Shown: positions 25,406 through 34,479, numbered from the stretch's first letter. The stretch: 35,304 nt of DNA from Saprospiraceae bacterium (GCA_020630775.1 JAHDIN010000030.1:1-35304), one strand, 5' to 3'. Notes: generated by a model from the letters alone, not told the origin. Program-made: numbers and translations.

Positions 25406-28237
25406 ATGAAAGCATTGATAAGGATAATTGGGGTCTTTGTATTCTCCACAGTTTCGCTTCATTTAACATCTCAAACAGTTTTAAAAGGTATCGTTACTGA
25501 TGCTGCTTATGGAGATGCGATTATTGGAGCCAACGTCATTATTGAAGGAACAACTGAAGGGACCATTTCTGATTGGGATGGATCTTTTGAGTTTAAGACA
25601 GATAAAGCATTGCCTATTAATTTAGTTGTAAGCTATATCGGTTATGCAGAGAAGATTATTCCTGTCACAGAGAATAAAAGAATCAATATTGTTTTGGAAG
25701 AAAATGCAGAGGTCATTGCTGAAGTTGTGGTGACAGGTTCTAGAATTTCAGATAAACAAAAGGAATCACCTCTGACCGTTGAGGCTTTAGATATTATAGC
25801 CATCAAAGAGACACCAGCTTCAAATTTTTATGATGGTTTAGGTTCATTAAAAGGGGTTGATTTAACTGCAGCCAGTCTAGGTTTTAAAGTCATCAATACA
25901 AGAGGCTTTAACAGTACAAGCCCTGTGCGCTCGCTTCAAATAATTGATGGTATTGATAACCAAGCACCTGGGTTGAATTTTTCTCTTGGTAACTTTTTAG
26001 GTTCATCTGAATTAGACGTCAATAAGGTTGAAATAATCGTTGGCGCAAGTTCAGCATTTTATGGTCCTAACGCTTTCAACGGTGTTATCAGTATGGAAAC
26101 AAAAGATCCATTTTTTCATGAAGGGCTTTCAGCATTTGTAAAAGTAGGTGAAAGAAATATGTTGAAAGGAGCAGTTCGCTGGGCAGATGCTATTGAAAAT
26201 AAGGATGGTTTCAAAAGTATCGCTTACAAGATTAATGCTGAAGTGCTAAGAGCGGATGATTGGGTCGCTGATAATTACGATCCAGTTTTTGATACAGATA
26301 CGGATCGATCAAATCCCGGTGGTTATGATGCCGTTAATATTTACGGTGATGAATATCAAAGTTCTAATGACTTTTCTTCAGTTTCAATAAGTAATTCAAA
26401 GATTGGGACGCTTGGAACATGGCATAGAACAGGCTATGAAGAAATTGATTTAGTTGATTATAATACAAGAAATTATAAAGCCAATGCAGCTGTCCACTTT
26501 AGAACTAAACCTGCGGATGAGGAACAATCACCGGAGTTAATCATTGGATCTAATTTTGGTTCTGGTACGACGGTTTATCAAGGCGATAATAGATTTAGTT
26601 TGAAAGGGATAACGTTCCTTCAAAACAAAATCGAGTATAGAAAAAGAAATAAATTCTTCGTCAGAGCTTATACTACAAGAACTGGCGCGGGAGACTCATA
26701 TGATCCATATTTTACAGCATTAAGATTGCAGGAAAATGCTAAAGAAGATTTAGAATGGTCCATCGACTATGCTGAATTTTGGCAGAATGGTTCAGCTGAT
26801 ATAGAAGCTCCAAGCACTCAGTTGATCGAATTGGGTTATCCTCAACCTATGGTCGAAGTAGATCCAATGACTGGAGAAGTCATCGTAAATTTTGATGTAG
26901 ATGGAGCAGAGCAATTTTTTATTGACAATCAATCTCAATTTGAAATGTGGCATGCTCAAGCCGCAGCTTATGCTAATGGTCCGGGCTATGATGGTTCTAA
27001 TGCAGTGCCTTTCTTCGAGCCAGGAACAGCTAGGTTTGATGAAGAATTTCAAAGGATTACAAGTACTTTAAGAAGTGAAGGCGGTACAAGATTCTTTGAT
27101 AATTCAGCATTATACCATGTTCATGGAGAATATAAACTAACACCTCTTTGGGCAGATGATATTACTTTAGGAGCCAACTATAGATTATACACACCTAGCT
27201 CAAGGGGAACTGTATTTGATGACGGCGATGGTAATTCAATTACCAATTCAGAACTTGGATTTTATGGTGGTCTTCAAAAAGGCTTTGCTAACAATAAATT
27301 CAAAGCACAATTTGCTGCTAGAGCAGATAAAAATCAAAACTTTGATTGGCTGTTTTCACCAGCGGCTTCATTGGTATATACACCGTCTCAGAATAACTTT
27401 TTTAGAATTTCATTCTCTTCAGCCATAAGGAATCCAACATTGACAGATCAATATCTGAATTTGAATGTGGGTCCTGCAATTTTAGCGGGTAATCTAGAAG
27501 GCGTTCAAGATCTTGTAACTGTAGAGTCATTATTTGACTTTTTTAATACTAATAATTTATCGGAATTAGACAGTTTCAATATTAATCCAGTAAGACCAGA
27601 AAATGTTAAAACATTTGAAGTGGGCGCTAGGACAACTTTATTCGGTAAGATGTTTATTGATGCAGGCTATTACTACAGCATTTACGATAATTTCTTAGGA
27701 TTCCAAATAGGTGTTGATTTCGATTATCAGCTGAATAATAATATCATTACAATTAACGGTATCCAGCCTTACAGATATTCGGCTAATTCAACAAATCAAG
27801 TTACAACACAAGGATTTTCGATCGGCACAAATTATTACCTCAATGATAAATTCACAATTAATGGTAATTACTCATGGAATAAGTTGAATAAAACATTCGA
27901 TGATGATCCGATTATTCCAGCTTTCAACACACCAGAACATAAGTACAATATTGGCTTTGCAGGTAGGAATTTATCTATAGGAGGTAAAAGTAACTTCAGC
28001 TTTAACATCAATTATAAGTGGGTTCAAGGGTTTTTATTTGAGGGATCACCTCAATTTACTGGTTTTGTCCCAACTTATGATATGCTAGATGCGCAGGTGA
28101 GTTATGGGTTTAAGAAGATAAATTCTGTCTTAAAGATAGGTGCATCTAACTTGCTGGATAACAGGCAATTCCAAACTTACGGTGGGCCAAGAATTGGAAG
28201 GCTAGCCTACATTACTTGGACTTATGAAGGCAAGTAA
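25406..28237 (+). CDS. TonB-dependent outer-membrane receptor with CarboxypepD_reg-like domain
   Basis: A 943-residue receptor. Signal peptide about 1-23 (ends HLTSQ). Residues 26-108 are a CarboxypepD_reg-like beta-sandwich (LKGIVTDAAYGDAIIGANV ... VSYIGYAEK). The plug domain (about 110-245) contains VVVTGSR, DGIDNQAPGL and the conserved VEIIVGASSAFYGPNAFNG. The remaining ~690 residues form the 22-strand barrel, with typical receptor motifs such as NPTLTDQYLN and RPENVKTFEVG. It imports an unidentified ligand using TonB energy. No SusD-like partner is next to it, so this is not a standard polysaccharide utilisation locus. A T9SS hydrolase-fold protein follows after 47 bases. Confidence 0.93.
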   Translation: MKALIRIIGVFVFSTVSLHLTSQTVLKGIVTDAAYGDAIIGANVIIEGTTEGTISDWDGSFEFKTDKALPINLVVSYIGYAEKIIPVTENKRINIVLEENAEVIAEVVVTGSRISDKQKESPLTVEALDIIAIKETPASNFYDGLGSLKGVDLTAASLGFKVINTRGFNSTSPVRSLQIIDGIDNQAPGLNFSLGNFLGSSELDVNKVEIIVGASSAFYGPNAFNGVISMETKDPFFHEGLSAFVKVGERNMLKGAVRWADAIENKDGFKSIAYKINAEVLRADDWVADNYDPVFDTDTDRSNPGGYDAVNIYGDEYQSSNDFSSVSISNSKIGTLGTWHRTGYEEIDLVDYNTRNYKANAAVHFRTKPADEEQSPELIIGSNFGSGTTVYQGDNRFSLKGITFLQNKIEYRKRNKFFVRAYTTRTGAGDSYDPYFTALRLQENAKEDLEWSIDYAEFWQNGSADIEAPSTQLIELGYPQPMVEVDPMTGEVIVNFDVDGAEQFFIDNQSQFEMWHAQAAAYANGPGYDGSNAVPFFEPGTARFDEEFQRITSTLRSEGGTRFFDNSALYHVHGEYKLTPLWADDITLGANYRLYTPSSRGTVFDDGDGNSITNSELGFYGGLQKGFANNKFKAQFAARADKNQNFDWLFSPAASLVYTPSQNNFFRISFSSAIRNPTLTDQYLNLNVGPAILAGNLEGVQDLVTVESLFDFFNTNNLSELDSFNINPVRPENVKTFEVGARTTLFGKMFIDAGYYYSIYDNFLGFQIGVDFDYQLNNNIITINGIQPYRYSANSTNQVTTQGFSIGTNYYLNDKFTINGNYSWNKLNKTFDDDPIIPAFNTPEHKYNIGFAGRNLSIGGKSNFSFNINYKWVQGFLFEGSPQFTGFVPTYDMLDAQVSYGFKKINSVLKIGASNLLDNRQFQTYGGPRIGRLAYITWTYEGK

Positions 28238-28284
28238 ATAATTATTACTATTTTGAAATTCGAATTAATAACTAAATCATAATT

Positions 28285-29952
28285 ATGAATAAGATTTTTA
28301 CACTTTTATTTGTCTCACTACTATCCTTCAATTGGACTAGCGCACAGGATAGATACTTAGATGAGATATTTACAGATGTGGAGGTCACAACAGAAATCTA
28401 TGGGGCTAATGCGACAGTATTATTCCTCCCAGTTGTGATGGAAGCTATACAAATCCCTTTACCGATGGATATTTATAAACCAGCGGGGGATACTGCAACA
28501 GATAGGCCTGTGGTCTTAGTATTTCACACAGGTAATTTCTTACCAAGTGTTACAAATGGTCAAATTTCAGGTACCAGAACTGATTCTTCGGTTGTGGAAA
28601 TCTGCACACAATTAGCCAGAAGAGGTTATGTAGCGGCTTCTTGTGATTATAGATTGGGATGGAATCCTTTAGCTCAAACCCAACCAGAAAGAGCATTGGG
28701 ATTAATTCAAGCAGCCTATAGAGGTGTTCAAGATGGTAGAAACGCAGTGAGATACATGCGATTTACTGCCGAAAATGGAAACCCTCATGGTATTGATCCA
28801 GAAAAAATTACTGTATTTGGTACAGGTACGGGAGGCTATCTAGTTTTAGGAATGGTAGGCTTAGATGATTATCAAGAGATTTTAACAACAACTAATGGAC
28901 CTGCTAAATTTTTCTTAGATATTGATGGAGACGGGGTTCCGGAAACACCGATGGTTATTCCAGGGTTTCACGGAGATGTAAATGGATATAACCTGACAGT
29001 TACGCCTGATGACGGTTCTTCAGTGGGTTTTGGTTTACCTCCTGGTGATACCACTAATTATGTTAATTTCCCTGATACACCTGTCGATTTTGCTTTATCT
29101 GTAAATATTGGGGGTGCTTTAGGAGATGTATCTTGGTTGGATGATAATACTGTTCCAACTATTTCAATACAAAATCCACTTGATATATTTGCTCCATATG
29201 ATGATGATGTCTTGAAAGTTCCAACTACTGGGGACCCAATTGTTCAAGTTCAAGGAGCTTTACAAATAGGAAGAGCTCAGAGAGAAAATGGGGCTAATGC
29301 AGTGTTTACTGCACCAGAGATTACATTCGATGATGCAGCAACACAATTAGCAATGGATAACTCAGCTGCAGCTGGTCATGAATACATTGAAGGTGTGTTC
29401 CCATTTGTGACAGCTCCTAACTCCGCTGGTATTCCAGAAGGCGTTGTTATAGAATGGTGGGACCCTAATGCACCGTCACCAGCTGATGGTCAAGGTATGG
29501 GTATTCCATGGAATCAATTGCCACATCCAACTGATCCTACAGGCATGACTTCTTATCATGAGCAAGGATTGAGTCTGAACGAAAATATGTCCGCAGAAAA
29601 AGCAAGAGCAAATATTAATTTATGCTTTGATTATATTCTACCAAGGATGTGCGTAGCTTTAGATTTATCTTGTAAAAATAACTTTATTGATACAGGTGTA
29701 GAAGATGTGTTAAGCGCAGATGTTTTTAATGTATTCCCTAACCCTGCCAAGGATTTCTTAACTATCGAATCTGATGGTAGAGTTATAGAAGAAGTCATCT
29801 TAACTAATATCAAAGGTGAGGTTGTCGTACAACATACAGATATCAGAGATCAAAATTTCAAAATGATCAAAGGTAACTTAGAAACGGGTATGTATGTGCT
29901 TCAAGTTAGATTTGAAGATGGCGTGGCTACTCAGAAAGTAATGTTTGAATAA
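28285..29952 (+). CDS. T9SS-exported alpha/beta-hydrolase-fold protein lacking the nucleophile Ser
   Basis: A 555-residue secreted protein. Signal peptide 1-20 (ends TSAQD). Residues about 55-430 look like a carboxylesterase fold (RPVVLVFHTGNF, then LARRGYVAASCDYRLGW, then a nucleophile elbow). The elbow reads GTGTGG (179-184), so the Ser of GXSXG is replaced by Gly181. Candidate Asp (NPLDIFAPYDD) and His (AAAGHEYIEG) remain. An insertion carries DIDGDG (212-217), a calcium-loop-like motif. Residues about 480-555 (NVFPNP...) are a type A T9SS sorting domain. It may be a binding protein or pseudo-esterase partner of the upstream TonB receptor (inference), or use an unusual nucleophile. Confidence 0.8.
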   Translation: MNKIFTLLFVSLLSFNWTSAQDRYLDEIFTDVEVTTEIYGANATVLFLPVVMEAIQIPLPMDIYKPAGDTATDRPVVLVFHTGNFLPSVTNGQISGTRTDSSVVEICTQLARRGYVAASCDYRLGWNPLAQTQPERALGLIQAAYRGVQDGRNAVRYMRFTAENGNPHGIDPEKITVFGTGTGGYLVLGMVGLDDYQEILTTTNGPAKFFLDIDGDGVPETPMVIPGFHGDVNGYNLTVTPDDGSSVGFGLPPGDTTNYVNFPDTPVDFALSVNIGGALGDVSWLDDNTVPTISIQNPLDIFAPYDDDVLKVPTTGDPIVQVQGALQIGRAQRENGANAVFTAPEITFDDAATQLAMDNSAAAGHEYIEGVFPFVTAPNSAGIPEGVVIEWWDPNAPSPADGQGMGIPWNQLPHPTDPTGMTSYHEQGLSLNENMSAEKARANINLCFDYILPRMCVALDLSCKNNFIDTGVEDVLSADVFNVFPNPAKDFLTIESDGRVIEEVILTNIKGEVVVQHTDIRDQNFKMIKGNLETGMYVLQVRFEDGVATQKVMFE

Positions 29953-29978
29953 GAGAAACTAACAAGCAATATAAATTA

Positions 29979-30012
29979 ATGAGTGTCTGATTATTTGGGC
30001 ACTCATTTTTTT
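29979..30012 (+). terminator. Intrinsic terminator after the hydrolase-fold gene
   Basis: ATGAGTGTC (29979-29987) pairs with GGCACTCAT (29998-30006, one G-T pair), followed by a T-run to 30012. It ends the TonB receptor/hydrolase transcript, so the next esterase gene at 30043 probably has its own promoter; TAACTTTA (30019-30026) is a weak candidate. Confidence 0.85.
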
Positions 30013-30042
30013 ATGGCTTAACTTTATACAAATGTCTTTGTA

Positions 30043-31137
30043 ATGAATCAGTTTATTCGCGTCCTATTACTTGTAATTTGCCCTTTACTGCTTAATGCTC
30101 AAGAGCTTTTCTCATTTGAGCATAATGGTGTAGAACGAGAATATTTATTGCATCTCCCCAATCAATTAAGTCCTGAGGCGCCTTTAGTATTCGTTCTACA
30201 TGGTTACACGAGTAGTGCTCAAACCATAAGTAACTATTGTGGTATGACAAATATTGCTGATTTACATGGTTTCGCAGTTTGTTATCCTCAAGGATTGCGT
30301 GATTTGACTGGTACTACTCATTGGAATGCCCATCTTACAATAAGTAATGTAGATGATATTGGGTTTCTTTCAAAGTTAGCCATCCATTTGCAAGAGCTAC
30401 ACCAATTAAATCCAGCACATACATTTACTTGTGGTATGTCAAATGGAGGCTTTATGAGCTATACCTTGGCTTGCGAACGACCAGATGTATTCAAAGCCAT
30501 TGCATCAGTGACAGGTACAATGAGTGGTTATGATTGGAATAATTGTAATCCCTCAAATCCAGTTCCTGTTTTTCAGATATCAGGCTTAGAAGATAATGTA
30601 GTCCCCTTCGACGGAAGTATAACAACTTTTGGTGGATGGGGTGGTGCTGAAGGGGCCATTGCTGTTAATGACTTTTGGAAAAATATGAATCAAACCAATG
30701 AGTTGCGCACCGAAGAACTGAGCGCCAATCTTGTAGCTGAGTATAGCATAAACACTCAGAATAATAAGGAGGTTTGGTTTTACCCAATAATGAACTATGC
30801 CCACGAATGGGCAGGAGAATGGAATAGAAATCGAACAGGAATATTAGCAAGTGAGGAGATCTGGAGATTTTTTTCTAAGATTATAGACAGGAGTACCTCT
30901 ATTGATAATTCTCCTAGAAAGGAAATAAATATTAGGCCTAATCCTGCGCATGGATTCATTAAAATCAATGGAATTAAAAAAGGAGGAGACAATATGATCA
31001 GACTATATGATTTGAACGGTGGTTTAATAATGATGAAAGCAGTTGGTTCTGATTTAGAAATGGATTTATCGCGATTAAAGTCTGGTGTTTATATAATTCA
31101 AATAAATGACTCGCTACATAAAATTGTCAAAGTATAA
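30043..31137 (+). CDS. Secreted PHB depolymerase/feruloyl-esterase-like alpha/beta hydrolase, T9SS cargo
   Basis: A 364-residue secreted esterase. Signal peptide 1-19 (ends LLLNAQ). Residues about 28-275 match the LpqC/poly(3-hydroxybutyrate) depolymerase-CE1 family: LVFVLHGYTSSAQ with the oxyanion strand, nucleophile elbow CGMSNGG (S133), Asp184 in GLEDNVVPFDG and His254 in NYAHEW. This is an intact catalytic triad. Residues about 293-364 (INIRPNPAHGF ... GVYIIQIN) are a T9SS sorting domain. It would cleave polyester or aromatic-acid esters outside the cell; the substrate is not determined. It lies downstream of the TonB receptor cluster and is followed 24 bases later by a lipoprotein gene, likely in the same transcript. 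Confidence 0.9.
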   Translation: MNQFIRVLLLVICPLLLNAQELFSFEHNGVEREYLLHLPNQLSPEAPLVFVLHGYTSSAQTISNYCGMTNIADLHGFAVCYPQGLRDLTGTTHWNAHLTISNVDDIGFLSKLAIHLQELHQLNPAHTFTCGMSNGGFMSYTLACERPDVFKAIASVTGTMSGYDWNNCNPSNPVPVFQISGLEDNVVPFDGSITTFGGWGGAEGAIAVNDFWKNMNQTNELRTEELSANLVAEYSINTQNNKEVWFYPIMNYAHEWAGEWNRNRTGILASEEIWRFFSKIIDRSTSIDNSPRKEINIRPNPAHGFIKINGIKKGGDNMIRLYDLNGGLIMMKAVGSDLEMDLSRLKSGVYIIQINDSLHKIVKV

Positions 31138-31161
31138 AACGATTTCTATAACACAAGACAG

Positions 31162-31869
31162 ATGTTAAAAATAGGTATGCATATATTTTTTTTGGTGATG
31201 CTTTTCTGTTTGACTTCATGTAGTCCTGTGATTTATATCCCGAATGATCATCATGTCCCAAACTTGAATGAGGAAGGACAAGGCGAGTTGAGTTTTACAA
31301 CTGACTTAACTAGAAGATTTGATTTGCATTCAGCCTACGCGATAGCAGATAACTTAAATGCGCAGTTTAATTATTCAGGGTATAATAAGATAAATGACGT
31401 AAGACAGAATCTATTTGAATTAGGATTAGGATACTCACATAAAAATAAAGAAGGGAATGAGGTTCTTATTTCGACATTAATTGCTTTTGGAAATAATATA
31501 AATGAATTTGATAACGGGAATACGTTTGACATTACAACTGGGTTTCAAAAAGCGAAGTTGACAAGAACATCTCTTATTCCTGCTTACAGAATCAATGAAT
31601 CCCATTTTAGTGTTACATTTTCTTCTAGGATTTCTGTGTTACGTTTTTCTGACTTAGAAGGGGAATTGGTACATGAAGACATGTCAGTAACCCAATTTTT
31701 AAAAGCAAATACACAATTTGTCTTATTCAACCCTAATTTCACTTATAAACAAACCTTAAGTAACCGTGTAGGTTTTGCCTTATCATTTGGACAAAGTTTT
31801 AACCTGAGCCAATCTACGGAGTTATTTGGACAACGTATTTTGTCTTTCGGTTTTGATATGAAGATTTGA
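31162..31869 (+). CDS. Putative outer-membrane lipoprotein, beta-barrel-like, unknown function
   Basis: A 235-residue protein with a clear lipobox (LTSC, lipidated C20) after a hydrophobic signal. The rest is made of amphipathic beta-strands separated by polar turns (for example YAIADNLNAQFNYSGYN and VGFALSFGQSFNLS), ending in the strand SFGFDMKI. This fits a small outer-membrane barrel or beta-sandwich on a lipid anchor. I do not recognise a named family. It is 24 bases after the esterase gene and converges on ilvE with a 44-base gap. Confidence 0.75.
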   Translation: MLKIGMHIFFLVMLFCLTSCSPVIYIPNDHHVPNLNEEGQGELSFTTDLTRRFDLHSAYAIADNLNAQFNYSGYNKINDVRQNLFELGLGYSHKNKEGNEVLISTLIAFGNNINEFDNGNTFDITTGFQKAKLTRTSLIPAYRINESHFSVTFSSRISVLRFSDLEGELVHEDMSVTQFLKANTQFVLFNPNFTYKQTLSNRVGFALSFGQSFNLSQSTELFGQRILSFGFDMKI

Positions 31870-31913
31870 GGGCATTTTCCTAGCTCCTACGCACTATGTA
31901 TGCCTAAATACCG

Positions 31914-32978
31914 CTATACTACTTTAACAGTCCATCCAAAAGTATCTTCAAGTCTTGTGCTTCTGATGCCGTTCAAAGTGTCTTTAAGCATAGGAGCAAT
32001 TTTAAATTCATCTGGATTAACTGATACCATATCATCATTATAGCCAATTGCTTTCACCGTAGCAATAACAGCAGCTGTACCTGCACCAAACACTTCTTTG
32101 AGGCTGCCATTTTTTCCAGCTTGCATAATTTCCTCAATAGTAATTGGTCGCTCTTCGATTTTAATATTTTTCTCTTTCAGAATAGCAATTAATGAATTTC
32201 TTGTGATGCCTTCCAAGATCGTACCATCGTCTGTACTTGGCGTTATAACAGTATCGTCTATTACAAAAAAGATATTCATGGTACCCACTTCTTGAGCATA
32301 CTTAAACTCTTTCGCATCTAACCATAAGATTTGGTCAAAGCCTTCATCTTTGGCGAGTTTTGTTGGATAAAGAGAACCAGCATAATTGCCCGCAGCTTTA
32401 GCATAACCAGTACCTCCTTGGGCAGCTCTGATAAATTTAGTTTCAGCTTTTAGCTTTAATGCTTTACTATAGTAAGGACCTACAGGGCAACAGAAAATGA
32501 CGAACCTGTAGCTTTGTGCAACTTGGACACCAATGAATTCATCCATGGCGATCATATATGGCCTTATATATAAAGCACTTCCTTCTTTCTCAGGAATCCA
32601 ATTTTGCTCAAGCTTAACCATTTCATAAACAGCCTCCTTGAAAGCATCTTCAGGAAATTCAGGCATGCTCATTCTTACTGCAGATCTGTTAATTCTTTTT
32701 GCATGCATCTCTGGTCTAAAGAGCATAGGCTCTCCATTGATACTTTTAGTAGCTTTCATGCCTTCAAATATGGCCTGACCATAGTGCCAAGCGATATTAG
32801 CTGGGTGGATTGAAAAATTTGCAAATGGCTCAATTCTGAAATCTGACCACTGACCATTAGCATAATCTGCAATGTAAATATGATCGGTAAATGCACGTCC
32901 AAAAGGGATATTGTCAAAATCTAGTTCACTGACTTTTGATTTTTCAACTTTGTTGATTGATAGGCTGGTTGCAATCAT
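31914..32978 (-). CDS. ilvE: Branched-chain amino acid aminotransferase
   Basis: A 354-residue class IV PLP-dependent aminotransferase that catalyses the last step of Val, Ile and Leu synthesis and the first step of their breakdown. The PLP lysine is K194 in GGTGYAKAAGNYAGSL. QEVGTMNIFFV, GITRNSL and FGAGTAAV are further family signatures and resemble the eukaryotic-type BCAT branch rather than the shorter E. coli IlvE. Start MIATSLSINK follows a non-coding upstream region. It is monocistronic on the minus strand, divergent from the 33150 gene across 171 bases. Confidence 0.95.
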   Translation of the reverse strand: MIATSLSINKVEKSKVSELDFDNIPFGRAFTDHIYIADYANGQWSDFRIEPFANFSIHPANIAWHYGQAIFEGMKATKSINGEPMLFRPEMHAKRINRSAVRMSMPEFPEDAFKEAVYEMVKLEQNWIPEKEGSALYIRPYMIAMDEFIGVQVAQSYRFVIFCCPVGPYYSKALKLKAETKFIRAAQGGTGYAKAAGNYAGSLYPTKLAKDEGFDQILWLDAKEFKYAQEVGTMNIFFVIDDTVITPSTDDGTILEGITRNSLIAILKEKNIKIEERPITIEEIMQAGKNGSLKEVFGAGTAAVIATVKAIGYNDDMVSVNPDEFKIAPMLKDTLNGIRSTRLEDTFGWTVKVV

Positions 32979-33062
32979 GGTGTAGGTTTAAATTTATTAG
33001 GTAATTATCAGCAATCGAACTCTCCCTCTTTAAACAGTAGTCGATTTCGTTGTAAAATTAAT

Positions 33063-33070
33063 TATTTTTG
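33063..33070 (+). promoter_or_regulatory. -7 element TATTTTTG upstream of the 33150 gene
   Basis: Exact TAnnTTTG match in an otherwise AT-rich intergenic region, about 80 bases upstream of the start codon. No convincing -33 TTTG is present at the right spacing, so it is only a candidate. Confidence 0.3.
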
Positions 33071-33149
33071 TATTAATTCTTTGAAGCATATTTATTTTAG
33101 CTTCTCAAGGAAATTTATTTGGAAATATTAATATTAGTAAAATTATATT

Positions 33150-33581
33150 TTGGATCTAAATATTCTTGAAGATCATCTTTACCTTATCCCAGATACACTA
33201 AATTCTTCGGAAGAATCTATTAATGCTCAAAAAATATTAGTCTTCGTAAATAAAAAGGATTACGAAGACCATAGTTCACTTCTCGAGAAAATAATGGGCG
33301 CTATAAAGCTAGACTTTAATAAAGATATAAAGGTCATTTCATTAGAAGAGACTGAATCCAAAGCTGCATCATTTTTTGATAGCAATGAATTAAATTATGT
33401 AATGGCTTTCGGATTGCGCCCTGCAAGAATAGGTATGAATGCCAAATTTAAGGCCAATCACTTTTATCAAACTGAAAGTTTTAAAGTGATGCTTACTTAT
33501 AAGCTCGAGCAACTTACATCAGATGTTTCAAAAAAGAAAGCATTATGGGGTGCACTACAATCTGAATTTATCAAGAAATAA
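33150..33581 (+). CDS. Small protein of unknown function upstream of rdgB, TTG start
   Basis: A 143-residue soluble protein without signal peptide. Frame is open from 33141 and the best start is TTG at 33150, giving MDLNILEDHLYLIPD; ATT at 33147 is the only alternative. A beta-alpha pattern is visible (KILVFVNKKDYED, then LNYVMAFGLRPARIGMN). The end (YKLEQLTSDVSKKKALWGAL) resembles the C-terminal pattern of DNA polymerase III psi-type subunits (L..L..d...K..LW..L), but that is a weak likeness and I assign no function. It is separated from rdgB by 3 bases, so the two are co-transcribed. Confidence 0.75.
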   Translation: MDLNILEDHLYLIPDTLNSSEESINAQKILVFVNKKDYEDHSSLLEKIMGAIKLDFNKDIKVISLEETESKAASFFDSNELNYVMAFGLRPARIGMNAKFKANHFYQTESFKVMLTYKLEQLTSDVSKKKALWGALQSEFIKK

Positions 33582-33584
33582 TTA

Positions 33585-34169
33585 ATGGAGTTAATATTCG
33601 CTAGTGGTAATGAACACAAGGTCGTTGAGGTAGGGGAGATACTTAAACCTCATGGCATAACTATTTTAAGCTTGAAGGATATCGGGTACCTTGAAGATAT
33701 TCCAGAAACAGGATCCACGATGTCAGAAAATGCTTTAATAAAAGCTAGAACTATTTACAACAACACCGGGAAAAATGTATTTGCAGATGATTCCGGATTA
33801 GAGGTACAAGCACTTAATATGGAACCTGGCTTATATACTGCACGCTACGCAGGACCTCAAAAAAATGCTTTGGATAATATGACAAAGCTGCTTGCTAATA
33901 TGGATGGCATTGCTGATAGAACAGCTAGATTTAGAGCAGTTATGGCTCTAATTATTAATGGCGAAGAGCAGACATTTGAAGGTATTGTTAATGGTCGAAT
34001 ACATACTGAGATGTATGGCGAAGGTGGATTTGGCTACGATCCAGTTTTTATTCCAGAAGGGTATGACCAAACTTTCGCTGAGTTATCGGATGACATTAAA
34101 AATAAAATGAGTCATAGATTTAATGCATTAGATAAGATGATTAAGTATTTAGATAATTTGAAATCTTAG
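33585..34169 (+). CDS. rdgB: RdgB/HAM1 non-canonical purine NTP pyrophosphatase
   Basis: A 194-residue house-cleaning enzyme that hydrolyses dITP, XTP and ITP to monophosphates plus PPi, keeping deaminated purines out of nucleic acids. Motifs: FASGNEHK at 5-12 (substrate phosphate loop), ETGSTMSENALIKA (41-54), catalytic metal-binding ADDSGLEV with D68/D69, YAGP (88-91), GGFGYDPVF and SHRFNAL near the end. Length matches the family. It follows the unknown 33150 gene by 3 bases; the toxin-antitoxin pair begins 70 bases downstream. Confidence 0.95.
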   Translation: MELIFASGNEHKVVEVGEILKPHGITILSLKDIGYLEDIPETGSTMSENALIKARTIYNNTGKNVFADDSGLEVQALNMEPGLYTARYAGPQKNALDNMTKLLANMDGIADRTARFRAVMALIINGEEQTFEGIVNGRIHTEMYGEGGFGYDPVFIPEGYDQTFAELSDDIKNKMSHRFNALDKMIKYLDNLKS

Positions 34170-34205
34170 GGAGATAACTTTTAAGTGGTTTTCGAAACTA
34201 ATTAA

Positions 34206-34241
34206 TACATTTATACGTATGTAATTGTAATTAATACGTAT
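34206..34241 (+). promoter_or_regulatory. Promoter and twin-palindrome operator of the toxin-antitoxin pair
   Basis: Two copies of the perfect palindrome ATACGTAT lie at 34213-34220 and 34234-34241, spaced 21 bases (two helical turns). Each is followed by G, so the shared word is ATACGTATG. The second overlaps the antitoxin ATG (34240-34242). Just upstream is TACATTTA (34206-34213, 7 of 8 to TAnnTTTG). The layout fits autorepression by antitoxin dimers bound side by side, as ribbon-helix-helix antitoxins do (inference). Confidence 0.55.
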
Positions 34242-34479
34242 GACGACCAAACTTACATTATCTTTAAATAAATCAGTTATTGAAAGAGCAAAGAAGTATG
34301 CTAAACAATCCAATCAAAGTCTTTCTCAAATCATTGAATCTTATTTAGATAAGATAACCTCTGAAGATTTTGCTGATGGAGATGCTGAACTTAATTCTAT
34401 TAGAGGAATCATCTCCCTACCTGAAGATTGGGATTATAAAAATGAAGTAAGAAAAATTAAAGCAGAGCGAAATGGCTAA
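34240..34479 (+). CDS. DUF6364-like ribbon-helix-helix antitoxin
   Basis: A 79-residue protein. Residues 3-9 (TKLTLSL) fit the DNA-binding beta-strand, and 13-38 (ERAKKYAKQSNQSLSQIIES...) two helices of a ribbon-helix-helix fold, as in DUF6364 antitoxins. The acidic C-terminal half (40-79) would wrap the toxin. Its stop overlaps the toxin start by 8 bases (34472-34479), typical of coupled antitoxin-toxin genes. It probably represses its own promoter through the ATACGTAT sites at its start. Confidence 0.85.
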   Translation: MTTKLTLSLNKSVIERAKKYAKQSNQSLSQIIESYLDKITSEDFADGDAELNSIRGIISLPEDWDYKNEVRKIKAERNG

